Source: Callaeas wilsoni
Taxonomy: Eukaryota > Chordata > Aves > Passeriformes > Callaeidae
Reading direction: 5' to 3'
NCBI GenBank assembly: GCA_013398955.1
Contig: VWPU01010308.1
Span: 124,001 to 188,000 of the forward strand
Length of the DNA stretch: 64,000 bases
The notes under the pieces were generated by a model. The model made no database searches. It was not told the DNA's origin and was given only the letters and a program-made list of their open reading frames with translations. Below are positions 11,664 through 26,000 of this stretch, one piece after another. Position 1 is the stretch's first letter; every line of letters begins with the position of its first letter. The translations under genes and the position numbers were made by a program.

Positions 11664-12883
11664 CAACTACAGAAAACTATATTAAGATCTTATTATGAAC
11701 CAAAAATTATGACAACCTTCCCACTCACAAATGCAACATGTGGAAAAAAAATTGAAGTCCTAACTCAGAAACAGGCAGATTATGAACAACATCAACTCTA
11801 ATACTGTTTAAGGCAGGCAATTCTCACAAAATGAGAAGGAAAAACAAGCCCACAGTCAGTAGTTACATTGTTACTCCAGATTGCAAAACTCTGCACGAAG
11901 TCTGCAGATTTGCAAATCAAAAGACAAAAGCTCACTGATTTACTTTGTCATGCTCCATATCATAGGTCATTAGATCTCAATCATGTATCCCTCTGCTCAA
12001 CTGCAGTAATTGGTGTTTAATTAAGAGAAAATTTTTAGAAAACAATCCAATTTGGCTTTGGCACATTTACTACAAGAAGTATGAGAGAGTCAGTAGCATC
12101 CTCCTCCCCCAACCAGCAGGATTTCAGCTGGAAGAAGTGCAGAATGTCCTACATGATGACTTCTTCCAGCCATGCTGATGACTAAAGACGGTAAATTTAG
12201 CAACTCTATAGTAATTTTTTCCATCATTTAATTATCATCATTGTTAAAAAGTGGTCTCAAATTTCTGATGCAAGTATCTGTGGCTCAGCTACCAGGCTTT
12301 AATTACGTCTTTCGCTCCTGAATTTACGTGCTTTTTATTAACTGCTATATACTTATATGTTACAGTCAAGTGACATCCCAATTTTCTTTCAGATAAACAG
12401 ATTGATCTCAGTTCCTCACAGCAAGATACTTTCTAATCTTAGGAACATATTAATAGATTTTTGTTTCATCTGTCCCAATTTTTCAACATTCTTTAAAAAT
12501 TATGGATTTCATGAGCAGTATCTCAGTGCTATATATGAAGATCTAAGACTTCTTAATTTTTTTACAGATTCAAAGATTTCATTAGTCTCTTTTTTTTCTA
12601 CCAGATTGAACTGTGGGAAAGAATTTCGAAAGAGTTCTGCTCTGTTCAGAAAAAAAAATATTCAGTGTGAGGATAAGTGAAAAAAAATTCTGCAGATTCA
12701 GCAAGGTAATAGGTAATTAGACAACTCAAGAGTCAGGCAATCAGTAGAATATCATTAAACGTCAATCATCATCAATTCTTGATTGAAAACCATATCTTCC
12801 CAGAGTGTATTTTTCAAGAAAAATGGTGTTACAGAAGGAATACTACAAGTAATTTCCAATGTTAGCACACAGTGTACCTTATG
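11664..12883. other. AT-rich non-coding stretch between two CR1 copies
   Basis: No gene or repeat is recognised. A 107-aa plus-strand frame at 12357-12680 is rich in F, I, N, K and S, as expected from AT-rich DNA, and has no recognisable domain. Confidence 0.55.
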
Positions 12884-13218
12884 GAATCACAGAATATCCT
12901 GAGTTGGAAGGAAACCACAGGAATCATCAAGTGCAGCTCCTAGCCCTGCACAGGACAGCCCCAAGAATCATACCATGTGCCTGAGAGCATTGTCCAAACA
13001 CTTCTTGAACTCTGTCAATCTTGGTGCTGTGACCTCTTCTCTGGGGAGCTGTTCCAGTGCCCAACCACTCTCAAAGAACCTTTGCCTAATACCCAACCTA
13101 AACCTCCCCTGACACAACTTCAGACCATTCCCTCAGGTCCTGTCTCTGGCCACCATAGAGAAGAGATCAGTGCATCTCCCTCCGCTTCTCCTCCTGAGGA
13201 AGCGTTTTAAGTCCTTAG
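12884..13218 (-). mobile_element. CR1 LINE 3' fragment, antisense
   Basis: The plus strand begins with 'ggaatcacagaatatcctgagttggaagg', the reverse complement of a CR1 3' terminus. It continues through 'cctagccctgcacaggacagcc', 'gagcattgtccaaacacttcttgaactctgtc', 'ggtgctgtgacc' and 'ggggagctgttccagtgcccaaccac', then 'cctgaggaagcg'. The 3' end is intact and the 5' side truncated. It appears to be the same general CR1 region as the copy at 405-706, but less diverged. A 77-aa frame within it is not a gene. Confidence 0.93.
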
Positions 13219-15313
13219 ATGTTTTTCTGAAGTATTTCTGATTTCTTATCCAGGATATTTTAAATAAAATATTTTCATAGCATCCACTTGATATCTTTTC
13301 ATCTACTTTTATTTTTTTCTTTACTAATTGCTGTGAATTTTCAAATGTCAGTATGTTGTTACTGTATTTTAGGAATCACAAAGTCCAGCATCTGGGAAGG
13401 AACACGAGATAAACTAGTCAATAAGCCCTTCAAAAGGCAGGATCTACTGGAAAAAAATCCTTCAAATCTTAGACACAATATTTATTTAAGATATTTTATG
13501 GACAATCATAAGGATTGAACAAGTTTTCTGAAAACCCTTACTGTCTCTTTCATCATATTAATTTTGACAATGCCTTGGCTCCTTTAGCATCATATGCAAA
13601 GCACTGAGAGAACTAATTTTTCATTTTCTCTTCTCCATAGATTTCTTTGTTTACACATTCATTTCACCAGATTTTATGACATCCTACAATTTTAGAAGCT
13701 TGTTAGAATTATGCTCTGCTTATGCAGATCTGCCTATAACCAAAATGAAAATGTCTAGAACTGAGCTGTTACAACTAAATATTAGAGCTGGCTAGAGGCA
13801 CTTTAGCATCCTTGTGAACTCGGCACTGCTGAGAGTTACAAAGCATTTAGCAGCCTTAATGTAGCTGTCCATGAGTTTTTCATCATTATCAACCTTTCAC
13901 TGACTTTTCCCTGAAGTAGGTTGCCAAAAGCCTTTTTTATTCTGAGCAGATATATTATATAATTTACATGTACCTCGTAAAATCAGATTAGGACTTAAAG
14001 CTTCCAAATGAAACTTACATATGAAAAAATATCCTGACCAAGCAAAATATTTTAAAAAGGAAAAATGGCACATACTTCTTGAAGACACAAAAGGTGAGAT
14101 AATTTTATAGGGTTTGGTTTTCTTTATGGTTTCTTTGTTTGTTTGTTTTACATTTCCATTGTCAACCCAAACTTAAAAGCTGGTTCAGAAGTCATATGGG
14201 ACATAACACCAGTTTTAACTCATCATATGTCCCTTCCAAAGACAGACTGCTGATATCATCACTATTAGTTCTGTGGTTTTGATCCTTTTTCAAGGTAGAT
14301 GTTTTATCCTGACCTTGTTTTGTCAGGCTCTGTGGGGGACAAATCTAACATGACCCTAGGATTTTTAACTGGAAAATCAGATCTTATTAGGTTTTCTATT
14401 TTTGAAATTTGAAGACATACATATTCATATAGCTTATATGATCAGAGCTTAGAAATACTTTGTAAATGAGTTCTAGTTCTGTATAAACTTGAATGCACTA
14501 GCTTAGGAGTCTCTGCATTTGTACATAAGTGTTTAGCACAAAACCAACAGAGGTCTGCATCTGTGTACATCTTGTTCGTAATATAAACAGCATTAACACA
14601 AAATAAATAATACATCTGCCCTACAAAGTATCTTCAAAAGCTGTTTCTGTAGTTTAGATAAATGTGGATGTGGAAGGGATCACTTACCACCACTCAGCAA
14701 TGAGTTTGGTTGCTGTTGATCACATGAGAATGTTAAATTCTGCACGGTGAAAACTTGTCTGGATTTTCTGCTACGAAAACCTGAGTAACAGAGCTTCAGT
14801 TACCCTGGATAATGCAACGGTTTCATGAAACTGCAAAAAGACAGAACATTCTATGATGCATTTTTCCATACCATTAATACCACAGGCATCATTCTCCTAC
14901 CACTCACACAGAGCACAGGGCATACAGGTACAGAGCACACCTGGGGAAGGGTTGAACATAAATAACTGGAGGGATGGTAAAGGATCCTCTAAACTAACAA
15001 GCAAGGTTGAGATTAGACAAAGACTCCTAATAAGGAGTTAATTGCCAGAACAAAATCTCTTGAGCATAGAATGCTTCTGAAAAGCCTCTGAGATGTGACT
15101 GGTTATCTTTCTAAAAGATGTTTCATTTTTATCAGTGTCACAACTTGAACTTTTCAGCTAAAATTTTGTTATATCAGTCAGAAAATATTATTAGAGAGTC
15201 ACCTTGTGTCCTTAAAATATGCAGACCTTTGACTTTCCCCTAAAAGAGCAGAAATGGTAGCAAATGGTATGTCTGGCTACAAAAGCTTTTTTCCCTAGAG
15301 GCTGCAGGAACTG
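13219..15313. other. AT-rich non-coding stretch
   Basis: No gene is recognised. A short (TTTG) microsatellite-like run sits at about 14135-14150. A faintly CR1-like piece at 13370-13415 was judged too weak to call. Confidence 0.5.
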
Positions 15314-15352
15314 AAAAAAAAACCCAAAAAACAACAAAACAAAACAAAAAAC
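15314..15352. repeat. A-rich low-complexity tract
   Basis: A run of A interrupted by single or double C residues. There is no adjacent element for which it would be the tail. Confidence 0.85.
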
Positions 15353-15617
15353 CACTAGATATGTATATATGCATATCCACACACAAAAGGACATGTAGCA
15401 AAAAGTCTCCAGATGTGTTTTCATCCGAAATTAATTTTACTATAAGAGGAAAAAAGTAACCTCAGGAAGCATTAATATGGAAGGAAATAGACAGAGAGCC
15501 TACGGAAAATACTGAAGATTATTCTAAAGTCCATGAACTAGAAGGAAAAATGATTGTTAGTTTGTGTTTGAATTTCTTCACTTTAAAGGTACATTGATAT
15601 TCCTGTGGGAATATTAC

Positions 15618-15660
15618 AGAATACCTCAAGGCCAGAAGGAATCCTAAAATTCAGAGTATC
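15618..15660 (-). mobile_element. Possible scrap of CR1 3' end
   Basis: The sequence acagaatacctcaaggccagaaggaatcc loosely follows the antisense CR1 3' terminus (acagaatcat...ggttggaagagacc). It is too short and diverged to be certain. Confidence 0.25.
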
Positions 15661-18600
15661 TTGTGAAGGCATTTTATTTTGCCAAGTGTAACTTCCTTCT
15701 AACCCATTCTTTATAATACTCATTTCCTGGTTTTGATGGGTACTAGTTTAATTGACATCTTTTTTCTTTCTGAAATTTATATGCATGAAAATATATATGC
15801 TGTTATTTTGGAAGAGTGGAATAGATGAATGTTCTCCATGATATTTTTCTCCTTGTAGCCTTCTTAACCCAGAAGAACTGCTTTGTTTAATAACTTACAT
15901 TAAACATACATGTCTGCTTTTGGTTTGAAAACTACTGACTTAATTAATTCTCTATTGCTAATAGAGTCTTCTCAATAGCAACACAAAAAACATTAATAAA
16001 TTGCCAACAAATGGAATTCTTCTTTGCATGGCAGAGGAGACTATTTTTATTCTTCTTAAGCCTACCTGGGTTTCCATCAAAGGCATCTGAGCAGTCAGCG
16101 AGTGCTGAGTCAGGACCAATGACCCAAAGTGCTGAGGGGAGAGGATCAAGGGTTCATTTGAACACATGACGTGGATAATTGAAGATCAGTCTCTCAAGCA
16201 CTTCTGATTGAATTGCCAGGTGCTCCTGAAATTAAGGTAATACTGTTAGCCACTAATGCAATTAAGACAGTGGCAACAGAAGGTAAGGTCTGAGAAAAAA
16301 AAGCTATTGCTAGCACTCAAGAGCAAGAGAAACAGACAGATCTCCTCTGAAATTATGGTGCCGTTAAGGGTAACTATGTGTTTCGGCAAACATACAAAAT
16401 GAGGTAGCACACTACAGAGGAGTTCACTTTCACCATGATCTCTGAAAGAACTTTTCTATAATTAATAAAATAAATTATAGTAAGTTAACCTCCAAGTAGC
16501 TTTGCAAAGTCTTTCAACTTACTGCATTTAAAGAAACTGGCCAATGTTCAGGTAAGTTTCATTTAGTGACACTTCAATTCAAACAAGTTCTTTGGAGAAT
16601 TTTCTTCTTGTTTTGATACATATTTGAAGTATTTCATCAAAAAACTCTCTGTGAGCTCATGTCATGTTAGCTGCAAATTAAATGAAGTTACTTGACACTG
16701 CCAAATCAGACCATTTTTATTAAATTTGCTCTTAAACACTAGGGAAACAAAGGGAACTGACTAAAGCCAAAACCTCATCCTTAAAAGATGTGTAATTAAA
16801 ATTGCTACAATATGCTTAATTTCCAGTGTTCCCCACTATATTTACTGTGTACAGTCCTTTTTCCTATGTGCTCTGTTACACATATGGGAACATACATAGA
16901 TTGAAACTGTTATTCTATATATATTAACAATATTCTTCTGATTTTCTGTTTTAGGATTTGTTACAGTGTTCATTCCTGTTGTCTTACACTGATGGATACT
17001 TCTCTAATCAAGTGAGGCAGTGAAAACTTAAGAAGTGATTCATCTTACTTTAGTCACTCATCACATGTACTGTGGCAGTGTTAGCTATCCTGAACACATC
17101 CAGGACTGAAATCTAGCCAACTGAGATGTCTAAAATTAAAAGTCCTATGAAGGTTTACTTTCATAACTTGCTCATGTAAATTCTGCACACACTATAATGC
17201 CCTGTTTCGCTCTGCTCAGCTCATCAGTTGATCAATCAGCTAAGTGGTAAAAACATGCCAAAACCAACACATTAAAGAGGCAACGAGACCTGCTGACCCC
17301 TGTAACAGCCAGGAATCCTTGAACATTTCTCTGGGACCCAAATTTAGTGAAGCAGTAAAAGCGCGTGAGTGGTTGACACTACTTGTAAGTCAGGTCAACG
17401 TATTCAGCTGGACTGAGCTGCATAAATGGAAAAAATAGGAAAATACTAGAATTTCTCACCTAGTTGCAAGTTCCCCAGCCCACGGACAAGAGAAAGCACG
17501 ACACAATTTCACACTCTTTCTATTTGTCCGTCACAGTAGATCAGACTTGGAGAATGTTACTAAGGATTCCACATTTCTATGAGCACCTTCCTCATCCTCC
17601 AGGCTTTGTGACTGGTCTTTACTGGCACTTGCTGCTGCAAAGATTTTGAGATGTTAATAAAAATCTTGTCTGATCTCAAAGGGCATCTGGAGTTCAGTAA
17701 ATTCCTCAATCCCCATGTGTGCCTACAGCAAAGCAAAGGCTCACCTTTCTCAGGAAGTTACATTACTTGAAATGTGAGGGAGAATTACCAGAGAGCCCTT
17801 AAGCTTCAGGAACCAACAGGTGTATACACAAAAGATAGAACAGAAGTTTTAAATATCTTTTTAGTTTGACTAAATTAGTTAAACTAAATACCTTTTAGTT
17901 TGCCAGCATGCTCTTCCTCATAATTGCATTTTGTTATCTTCTCCTCCAACAGCAATTTCTTCCAGGAAAAAAAAGGAGCCCCTCAGGAGCTGTGCCTGCT
18001 CTCATCTTGTCTTTTTCAAATTCCATTACTATCCTTTTCCTCTACTCCTTGAACATTTTCGGTTTCTTAGAGACCACAAAAAGCAGTGTTAGAAACAGGC
18101 AGGTACCCCAGCAGTGAAAATAAGATATAATCAGAGCATTTTTGACAGCAGTAATATGACAGAGGAGTGGGGTTAACATATACTCGTACAAAACTGTACA
18201 AGAATTGTATCTGAGGAAAAATGAAACATGATCCTGTGCCCCTTTCAATGTGGTGATCATGTGAGAAACTCCTGGGATATCAAACTTCCTTAGAGAAATG
18301 CAGCTTCCAAGATCCTGTGTGTGGGGGGCATCCACTACTGCTACTGAGCCAGGTACCCTACTTGTTCAAACGTGCCTGCAAAGTGTCTGTGATACCTGAG
18401 ACTGTTAAGACACAAAGAATGGAGACTTTTCATACAAAGGATTCATATCCAATAAAAGGATTACGTCTCTCACACTTCTCATATACAATTCCTGTTAAGC
18501 TAGATGTGTTTTTTACATTTGGGGAGAGTTATAAGACCCCATGGGTATCAAAAGAATGCTTGTCTTACACGAGTTTTGTTTCCTTATTAGTAATTTTTAA

Positions 18601-19565
18601 TTTAGTGGCAAATTTTCAGCAAATGTCATAGAATATTTAACACTGAGCCTGCAAATTTTCCTATTAAAACTAAAGAGAACTTTTCTCTTAAAATTTGAAA
18701 ATGTAGAAATCTTGTCACTCACTTTCCTTTGGAATAAATTTATGGTAAATCAAAATAGGTTAATAAAGTTACACTCTGTAAATCCATTAAGCTGATAGTT
18801 TACAAAAGTATTTCCAAGCTTTTATTTTTACCTTGATACAATTTAGCCCAGCTTTCATCAAGGAAAGAACTCACATTCTGCAAAAATATCAATGTTGAAA
18901 GTATCAAATTTTTCCTTTCCTCCTCTTTTTTTTGTAAAGACATTTTAGTATTGCCTTTCTTGTCATTCTTTTCAAACTTAACAGAGGTAACTGGTTTATA
19001 AATTCATTATTTTGTTTATTATGGATTAGTTAATTTCTTAGCATTTTAACACACTTTGTTCATACCAGCAGCTACTGTCTGGAAACTAAGAAATCACTCA
19101 AAACAAAGTAAAGCTATCGAGTTCCTCTTCTGATAAAAGACAGGAAAGTAGCATCTTTCCCCATCATATAAATGAAACAAAAATATTGCAAATACAATGA
19201 CATACATCTTAAATAGTCGCATTGAAAATGCTGTTCCTCTTGCAAAATTAATTTTTTAAGCAATGGAAAGTATTATCTTTAGTGTCTCACAATCTACTCC
19301 TTTAATTGATCCGACCAATGATAATCACAGCCCATCTGCTTCCTTCAAACCCTTTCAGGGGTATCAGCACACTTCAGCTGCACTATGCCACAGTTACTAA
19401 GGCAACCAGTGTGTGAAGCAGGCAGAAGCTGTGCTTATTCACATTAAAATATTCTCCTGCCAGAAAAACCCTACAAAATGATATATATCAAAAGCTACAC
19501 TTTTGCATGCAAGAAATATATATGAAAGAACTTTGGGGGAGGGGGAAATACATGCTCTATTCTCA

Positions 19566-19587
19566 TTTCTTTCTTTTCTTTCTTTTT
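19566..19587. repeat. Pyrimidine (TTTC-type) simple repeat
   Basis: A short run of tttctttcttttctttc type, on the scale of ordinary microsatellite sequence. Confidence 0.6.
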
Positions 19588-22500
19588 GAAAATACTTTAA
19601 TGTTTGTGGGATAAGGAAATAGAGGTTTCATATGACACAAGATGAATAGGAGGTATTCAGGGCAAGTTATAAAGAAATCCAAGTCTGCAGCAGATACAGA
19701 AGTTGCTTCCTGAAAGCACCTGCTATGTAAGTCTGAAGCAATGACACAGATTTATACTCATAGGTAAATTTTCTCACGTGCTACTGGGTGGTGCCAGCTT
19801 GGGCTGCCCTGTAACTGTCAGGCTGCTCCTGACTAAGAGTCCTTTCCCAAATCCCAGGTCTGGTAGATTTTAAGCTTGGGGGGGAAAAAAAGCCCCATCC
19901 CCTTCTTCATGCTCATTTTTTCTCAGAAAAACATGACAGGTACTTTTTATCTAAATATTTCACCATTTTTCTTATACTAAATTTATTCAGAAGTTATATT
20001 CTTCTGAGGAGACAAAAAATACAGGGTTTTTGAAAGGCTCAAGAGGGTACCAGATAGGAGATTTGCCGAACACAAAACCAATTCTGTGTCTTTCAGCAAT
20101 ATTCTCAAAACATTCTGCCCTGATCTGTAATTCATTGCAGCAGAACAAATACAAAACCTCTCCTACTCTTACTGCTTTCACCAAATGCAAAACCAATTAG
20201 AATTCTGTGGAGGAACAGAACCTCTGGGGTTATTGCAGGTGAATATGTTTTGATGAATTAGCTGAAGTACTAATGTAGCAGAAATAATCACATTGCATGC
20301 TGAAGGCTGAGACACTAATTATGTCTTGCATCTTTCTACACAGCTGACACTATTTAGAAAGGCAAATAGCACAGCTTTGAGGAGGCAAAATCCCTTACTG
20401 GGAGAATAGGAAATGCCTCCTGGTTTGAATGGGGCTGCCAGGAGAGCTCACCTTTGGAATGGTCCCCCTATAGTGAAACATTTGCAGTTTTGTTTAGAGG
20501 TAGACAGAAATTTTCCTGTGAACACAATGCATCAGAAGTGGTAGATTACTGAGTTCCAAATTATTAGTTTTATCGGCCGTGTTTCTTCATCTGTGTCCCA
20601 CTTGAAAGATTTATTCTGCTTTAAGCACTGAGGAGAGAATTTGCTTGCCTGCTTCCAAGTTATTCATACAAGCTTCCTTTTACGGTTGGTAGAGAAACTG
20701 GCATTTATTAAAAAAAAAAATATCTGCACAGTTTTATCCCTGTCAGAAAAGTGCACAGTTTTATCCTGCTCTTCCCTGTTTTTCTCCACTGATTGTAACA
20801 GAAGCATAGACATCTGGCTCAAGAGCAGACATCTACGTTTCGTCAGGCAAATCGTCCTCCCCTTAAGATCATGATCTACCATCTTTTCTTAGTATATTCC
20901 TGTCCTCAGAAAATTATTAGTCTGGGCAATGTGAAGTTACTGCCTGAGGTATAGGGAACTTGTGTAATTGAACAATATACTTAAGAGAAGCCCTGCAGTG
21001 AAGGGCAAAAGTACGACCATTTCTGACTTTGTATCAGTGAAGCAGAGAAAGACTCAAGCCTGTGGCTATCAGGTTGCTGTATTTGCTACACTGAACCTTG
21101 GGAAGCTGGCAGCCAGTTGCAATTCTGATTTGCATCCCAAAATTTACGAATGCCATGGTCGAATTAACCCATTAACTGTACACAGCCAGTTGTGCCCTAA
21201 ATAATTTTTCCTTGCAAAGCCAATCTAATCCAGACTTGAGAACAAGGATCCACATTATACAGGCCATCCAGAATCAGAAATTATTTTAATGTAAAAGAAA
21301 GAGGAAAATCACATTTTCCCAAAGATAACTAAGGAAACCCATGGATAAACATATTCTATTATTAGGTGTTGTAGCATTTCCTAAGCACAGAGATGGTGAA
21401 AGAACAACCAGTTTCTAATATCTTGTGTAACTTTTTCCCAATGTGTGCTGTTAGATTCACCGAAAAGAAGTGTTTATTCTCTGCCATGCGAAAGATTTGC
21501 ATGCTCTAGGCTTTCAGTGCCCACTTGTCATGTGAATTCTGCTCAGATCAATCAGATACCTCTGGAAACTCCTTGCATGGTTCACTCCTTAGCATTCCAG
21601 GCTTTTTGGAAGTGAGCAAGGATCAGATTAGATGATTCTGTAAATACTTTAAGTTACAAAACTTAACATATAAATACATTTTTCTTAAATGTTGTGGACT
21701 GACACACAGTCTTGACTAACAAAGCCACAGGAAAACAAAAATACAGTTTATCTGCACTTAGATTATGCTCTTAGCAAAGACTCTTGTCTCATCAGATTTC
21801 TGCCACAGACTAAACAAACACTGTCATCAAACTAATGGCATTTGATATAGCTAAGCTAGCTGTGGCAGAGCTGTCCCAGCACTATTGTAGCTCAGGGTAG
21901 AGCAGATTAATACAAATCTGTTGCCTTACCAGTTAAGCTCAGAATGATAGAAAGGTGACAGAAAGTTCTCTTTCTGTGAGTCAAGTTGAATTCTGACACA
22001 GCAAAGTTCCTAGTCCACAGTAATTTCTATATATCTGAGTTTTCACTTACAGAGGCTGAAGTGTTGAAAAGCAATGCACATTGCAGCTTGCCTGTGTGAA
22101 GAAGCAGGATGAAAGCACTTAGAGCTCCAAAATTCAATATAGTGTCACCTTACAACTGCAAATGATGGAACTGGAGAAGTTGTACTGCAACTAGACATCA
22201 TTACTATCAGTATGTCTCATGGGCTTCTAGTAGTAGTAGATGGGTACATAGATTAAGATGGCTCTGCTGCCTCTTGCATCAGTGGCTCCATTTGAGATGG
22301 CTGCTTACATAAGCTGGAGGAAAAAGTTGATCTGCTGTGCAATGTGGGAGTACATCAACAGCAATCAAACAAAAGTAAGAGAAACTAGAGTGAAAACAGT
22401 ACAAGCAGTAATAGTGTAGGAGAGCATTATTCTTCTAAGTAGTTTAAAAATGGAGAAGGGAATAATTTGCCATTGGATGCATATTTTGGAGTGTAATTTG

Positions 22501-22985
22501 TGTTTTTGTACAAGCATGATAATTACCATTATAGATTGCACACAAGCTTGGTGGACATCGCATAATTATCTCCTTAAAATGTAAACAAATATCTGCTAAA
22601 CTGCATCCGCAGCCCTCTAGGTTTCTATAAATACTGTAATAACAGCAGAAGTTCATATAAACAAATATAGCTGGCTATCTGCAGTTACTGTTGTTTCAAA
22701 GCTCTCATTGTGGAAGCACACTTCAAAAAGTTACAGCCACATGCACACGCTGAAAACACAGCCGTTATATGCAAGAATAGATTTGACTTTTGAATATTCT
22801 AAAGGAATATCTCAAGCAAACCAACCAGGCTAACAATTATTTCATAAACCAGACTAAGCCTGTTCTTTGAGCTTTACATGAGACCAGTTGCTATGCCCAA
22901 AATCATCAAGCAATGTTTTTGACTCAGATAGCTACTCTTCTTCCACAATTCTCTCTTGTTTCTAGGGTAATACTCTTCCCCAGAG

Positions 22986-23059
22986 GCAAATCATTTTCCC
23001 TTCGGCAGTGTAGTTCCACTTTGCAAATCATTTTCCCTTCAACAGTGTAGTTCCACTTT
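22986..23059. repeat. Tandem duplication, two copies of a 37-bp unit
   Basis: Two adjacent 37-bp units, each beginning gcaaatcattttccc and ending tagttccacttt, start at 22986 and 23023. They differ only at two adjacent bases (gg versus aa). After the second copy only gca of a third remains. This is a simple local duplication with no known function. Confidence 0.93.
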
Positions 23060-26000
23060 GCAGAGTATTGTATATGTGGATCCAAGACTTTCTATTCCTT
23101 AGCATCTCTCTCTATTCCTGTTTTCACTGAAATATTATATGTGATGTCTGAGGGCTGCAAGCTGAAGATGTCATTGCAATGGTTCCCATAATTATTGGTC
23201 AGAAAGCAGGCACTGGGAAAGCCAGACTTACAGCAGACTCCTTAGCCCGAGCAATTTGTGGGTAACACTGATGCATTGTGAAGGGAGCACTAGCGCAGTC
23301 GTATGAGATGTGCAGCATAAAATAAAACAGATGTAAGAAATTAGCAATCCTGTGATATTTCCAAAGAAAGAACCAGTTACTTCATATCACCTCAAGCTGG
23401 TAACCAATGGCATTAGCTGCTTAACTAATCGCAGGGTGATTTTGATCCTGTGACTCCTGTGACTTCTGTGCATAGGGTTTGCTAACAGCCTTTCTGCATC
23501 TTTTCAAATTGAAGTGTTACCTACTCTTACTGGGGAAAAAAGCCCACAGCTCAACAAACCTGTGTACCATCTTGCGCACCTCTGCACTTTGGGTATAAAT
23601 AAAATGAAAAAATGCTATAAAAGAAATAAAGACAATATTAAATATTGAATATTCATACATTGTTATCCCTTTTATCTTGTTTCTTTTACTGCATGCATGA
23701 AAATACGCGTGCTTATTTGCTTTTTGATTTACAGCTGTGAAGAGCAAATTTAATGACTCACTGTTCCCACGCAGTAAAATCTACTTTCCTTATGTCTCCG
23801 ACTGGCCACACATGCACACACCAGCATGCCACCAGCTAGCACGTACAGTCAATCATAGGTGCATCAGTCTGGTTTTCTGTATATAAAACTGATCTGCACA
23901 TATCGAGTGGCTATTTGGCCAAGACATCCAATGTGTTATTTAACACCTCAGGAAATCTCAGCCAAATGGCTGAAGTTTTCCTTCCGGTATCCAGAAAATA
24001 TCTGATAGCCTATACTAATTTAAGAGATGCTTCTGTGACAAAGACAGATAAAAAATATTGCAACCTTCTTGCATAATGTCTAGAAGAATAATTGGAAATA
24101 AATTTTGAAAAGAAAGAAAGAATTAACATCTTAGGAGCTAGAAATACTTCTTACAAAGATTATAATCTGAATTAGAGGTATTTCAGATACTACAGATAGC
24201 AGATACGTGCCTACATGTTTTGCAGAAATTATTTAGTCCAGATGAAGAAAATTGACTTAAAATGGACAAAAAAGAGACCAAATATAAACTTGATGAAAGT
24301 TAGACTTAGTGGAAAGAATTGAGCAACAAAAAACCAGAATCAGAGAAATAACATGTTGCTGAAGTTCAACAGTTTCCTGGGGGAAACAAGAACCAAAATA
24401 TTGACACACAAACAAATACACCTAAAATTATTGTTTGGGTCCTTTATAAGTATAATTTTAACAAATGAAGCTCATTAAAGTGACATTTTGATAAACTTCC
24501 TAGGTCATCATGAAATTACTGATGCAACCTAAAAAAAAAAATCTGTTCATTTTCACTTTGGAGAAAATCTGTATTGAAAATTGTATTTCAGTACACAGCA
24601 TTCAATTGTAGCATTAGGGCAGTTTCATTTAAAGATTTTGAAAATATAAACTGGGTGTGTGGGGAGGCTTTTATCTCTCTTCGGCCAAAACAATAGCTCA
24701 ATGTTGACATTAATTCACTAAGTATTTTGCTTGACACAAAATTTTCCGTCAACATAATCCATACTTTTCTATCAAGAGAAGATCATTTTGAGCAAGGAAA
24801 AATGCTTGACCTCCATGAGATGATCTTCAACTTGTTGAAAACAAAACCATGACACTTTCCAGTTTTCTACGAAGATGTCATTCTCATCTAATTCTTAGAA
24901 CCTGCACATCTCAGACATAAGAGACATATTGACCTCGTCACGGCAATCTTGCTTGGGATTGATAACAGCATGTGTATTCAGACCTAGAACACATCTTAGG
25001 AGGTGCTTCAGGGCTGACAATCAAGCCTCTTTCATAACCGAGCAAAAAAAATGAGCTTCAAGATTTTTAATCAAACCAGAATCACAAATTCTGATAAGAC
25101 ACAATACTTTAAAGAAAAAGTGGAGGATCAGTCTATGAGTTTGGCTTTGGCTTAACAGCCAAGAATATCTAAAATGTCTCTAGATACCTGAGAATGTTTT
25201 CAAAGTTTTCTATGAAAAGCTAGCTATAATTCATATCCAAAATGATCAGGAAAACAACCACGCAAGTATAAAATGCATGTAAATGAATTGCCAAATTTAT
25301 TAATTTTTTCTGTAATAACTTATCCCCAGTAGAAGAAAGGGTAGATGACAGGGAAAAGAAAACTCAGAAGATCGAAAGCTCTGAATATCCTAGTCTCAGC
25401 TGACAATTACTGCTTTGGTTCAGTACTGACTCTAAAAAATTACCTTTATCTCAATGGCTAGATATTTCTTTAATAATTATTTATAACTCTTTATACAGAT
25501 GCCTCTGAATAATTCTTCCATTCTTTATAACAGATGTGTCTGAATATTTTGCTGTCATTATTGCATGGCTAGACAATAAATTTGTGAGACTGTGCTGCCT
25601 TTTCACAGTTAGGGTCTATAATACTAAGAAATACATTATCTCCATTTGTACTAGACCATACTATTACCACAAATTTTCAACTACAGATCAGGACAACATA
25701 TAATGATGAACAAGAGGCTCAGAGGAACTTCACAGATATATATCTCTCAATTGCTTTTATGATATTTTATTTTCTGTCCTAGACAAATTGGAACATTATT
25801 ATTTTCCTAAGAAATGCATATTATTAAGTCAGAATATACTTCAGACATATCAGCAACTCTTTCATATTAACATAACTTCAGGTCCTGGAAGCATTGCATC
25901 TGACTCCAGGGTTTCTTTCAGAGTGGGAATTGAAAGCAAATTTCCAGACATAACACAGGGCAGATGGATTTGAAGCTGTTTAAGAGTCATTGCTACAATT

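Larger units (their letters stand above)
15353..22985. other. AT-rich non-coding stretch
   Basis: About 7.6 kb without a supportable gene. A possible scrap of antisense CR1 3' end occurs at 15618-15660, listed separately. A pyrimidine microsatellite-like tract lies near 19566-19587. At 20726 and 20753 a 14-bp motif, gcacagttttatcc, is repeated with period 27. The largest frames (60-104 aa) lack start context, splice partners and domain features. Confidence 0.5.

Noticed and set aside
13370..13415. Possible antisense CR1 piece (ggaatcacaaagtccagcatctgggaagg)
   Set aside because: Only scattered words agree with the CR1 end and the order is not maintained.
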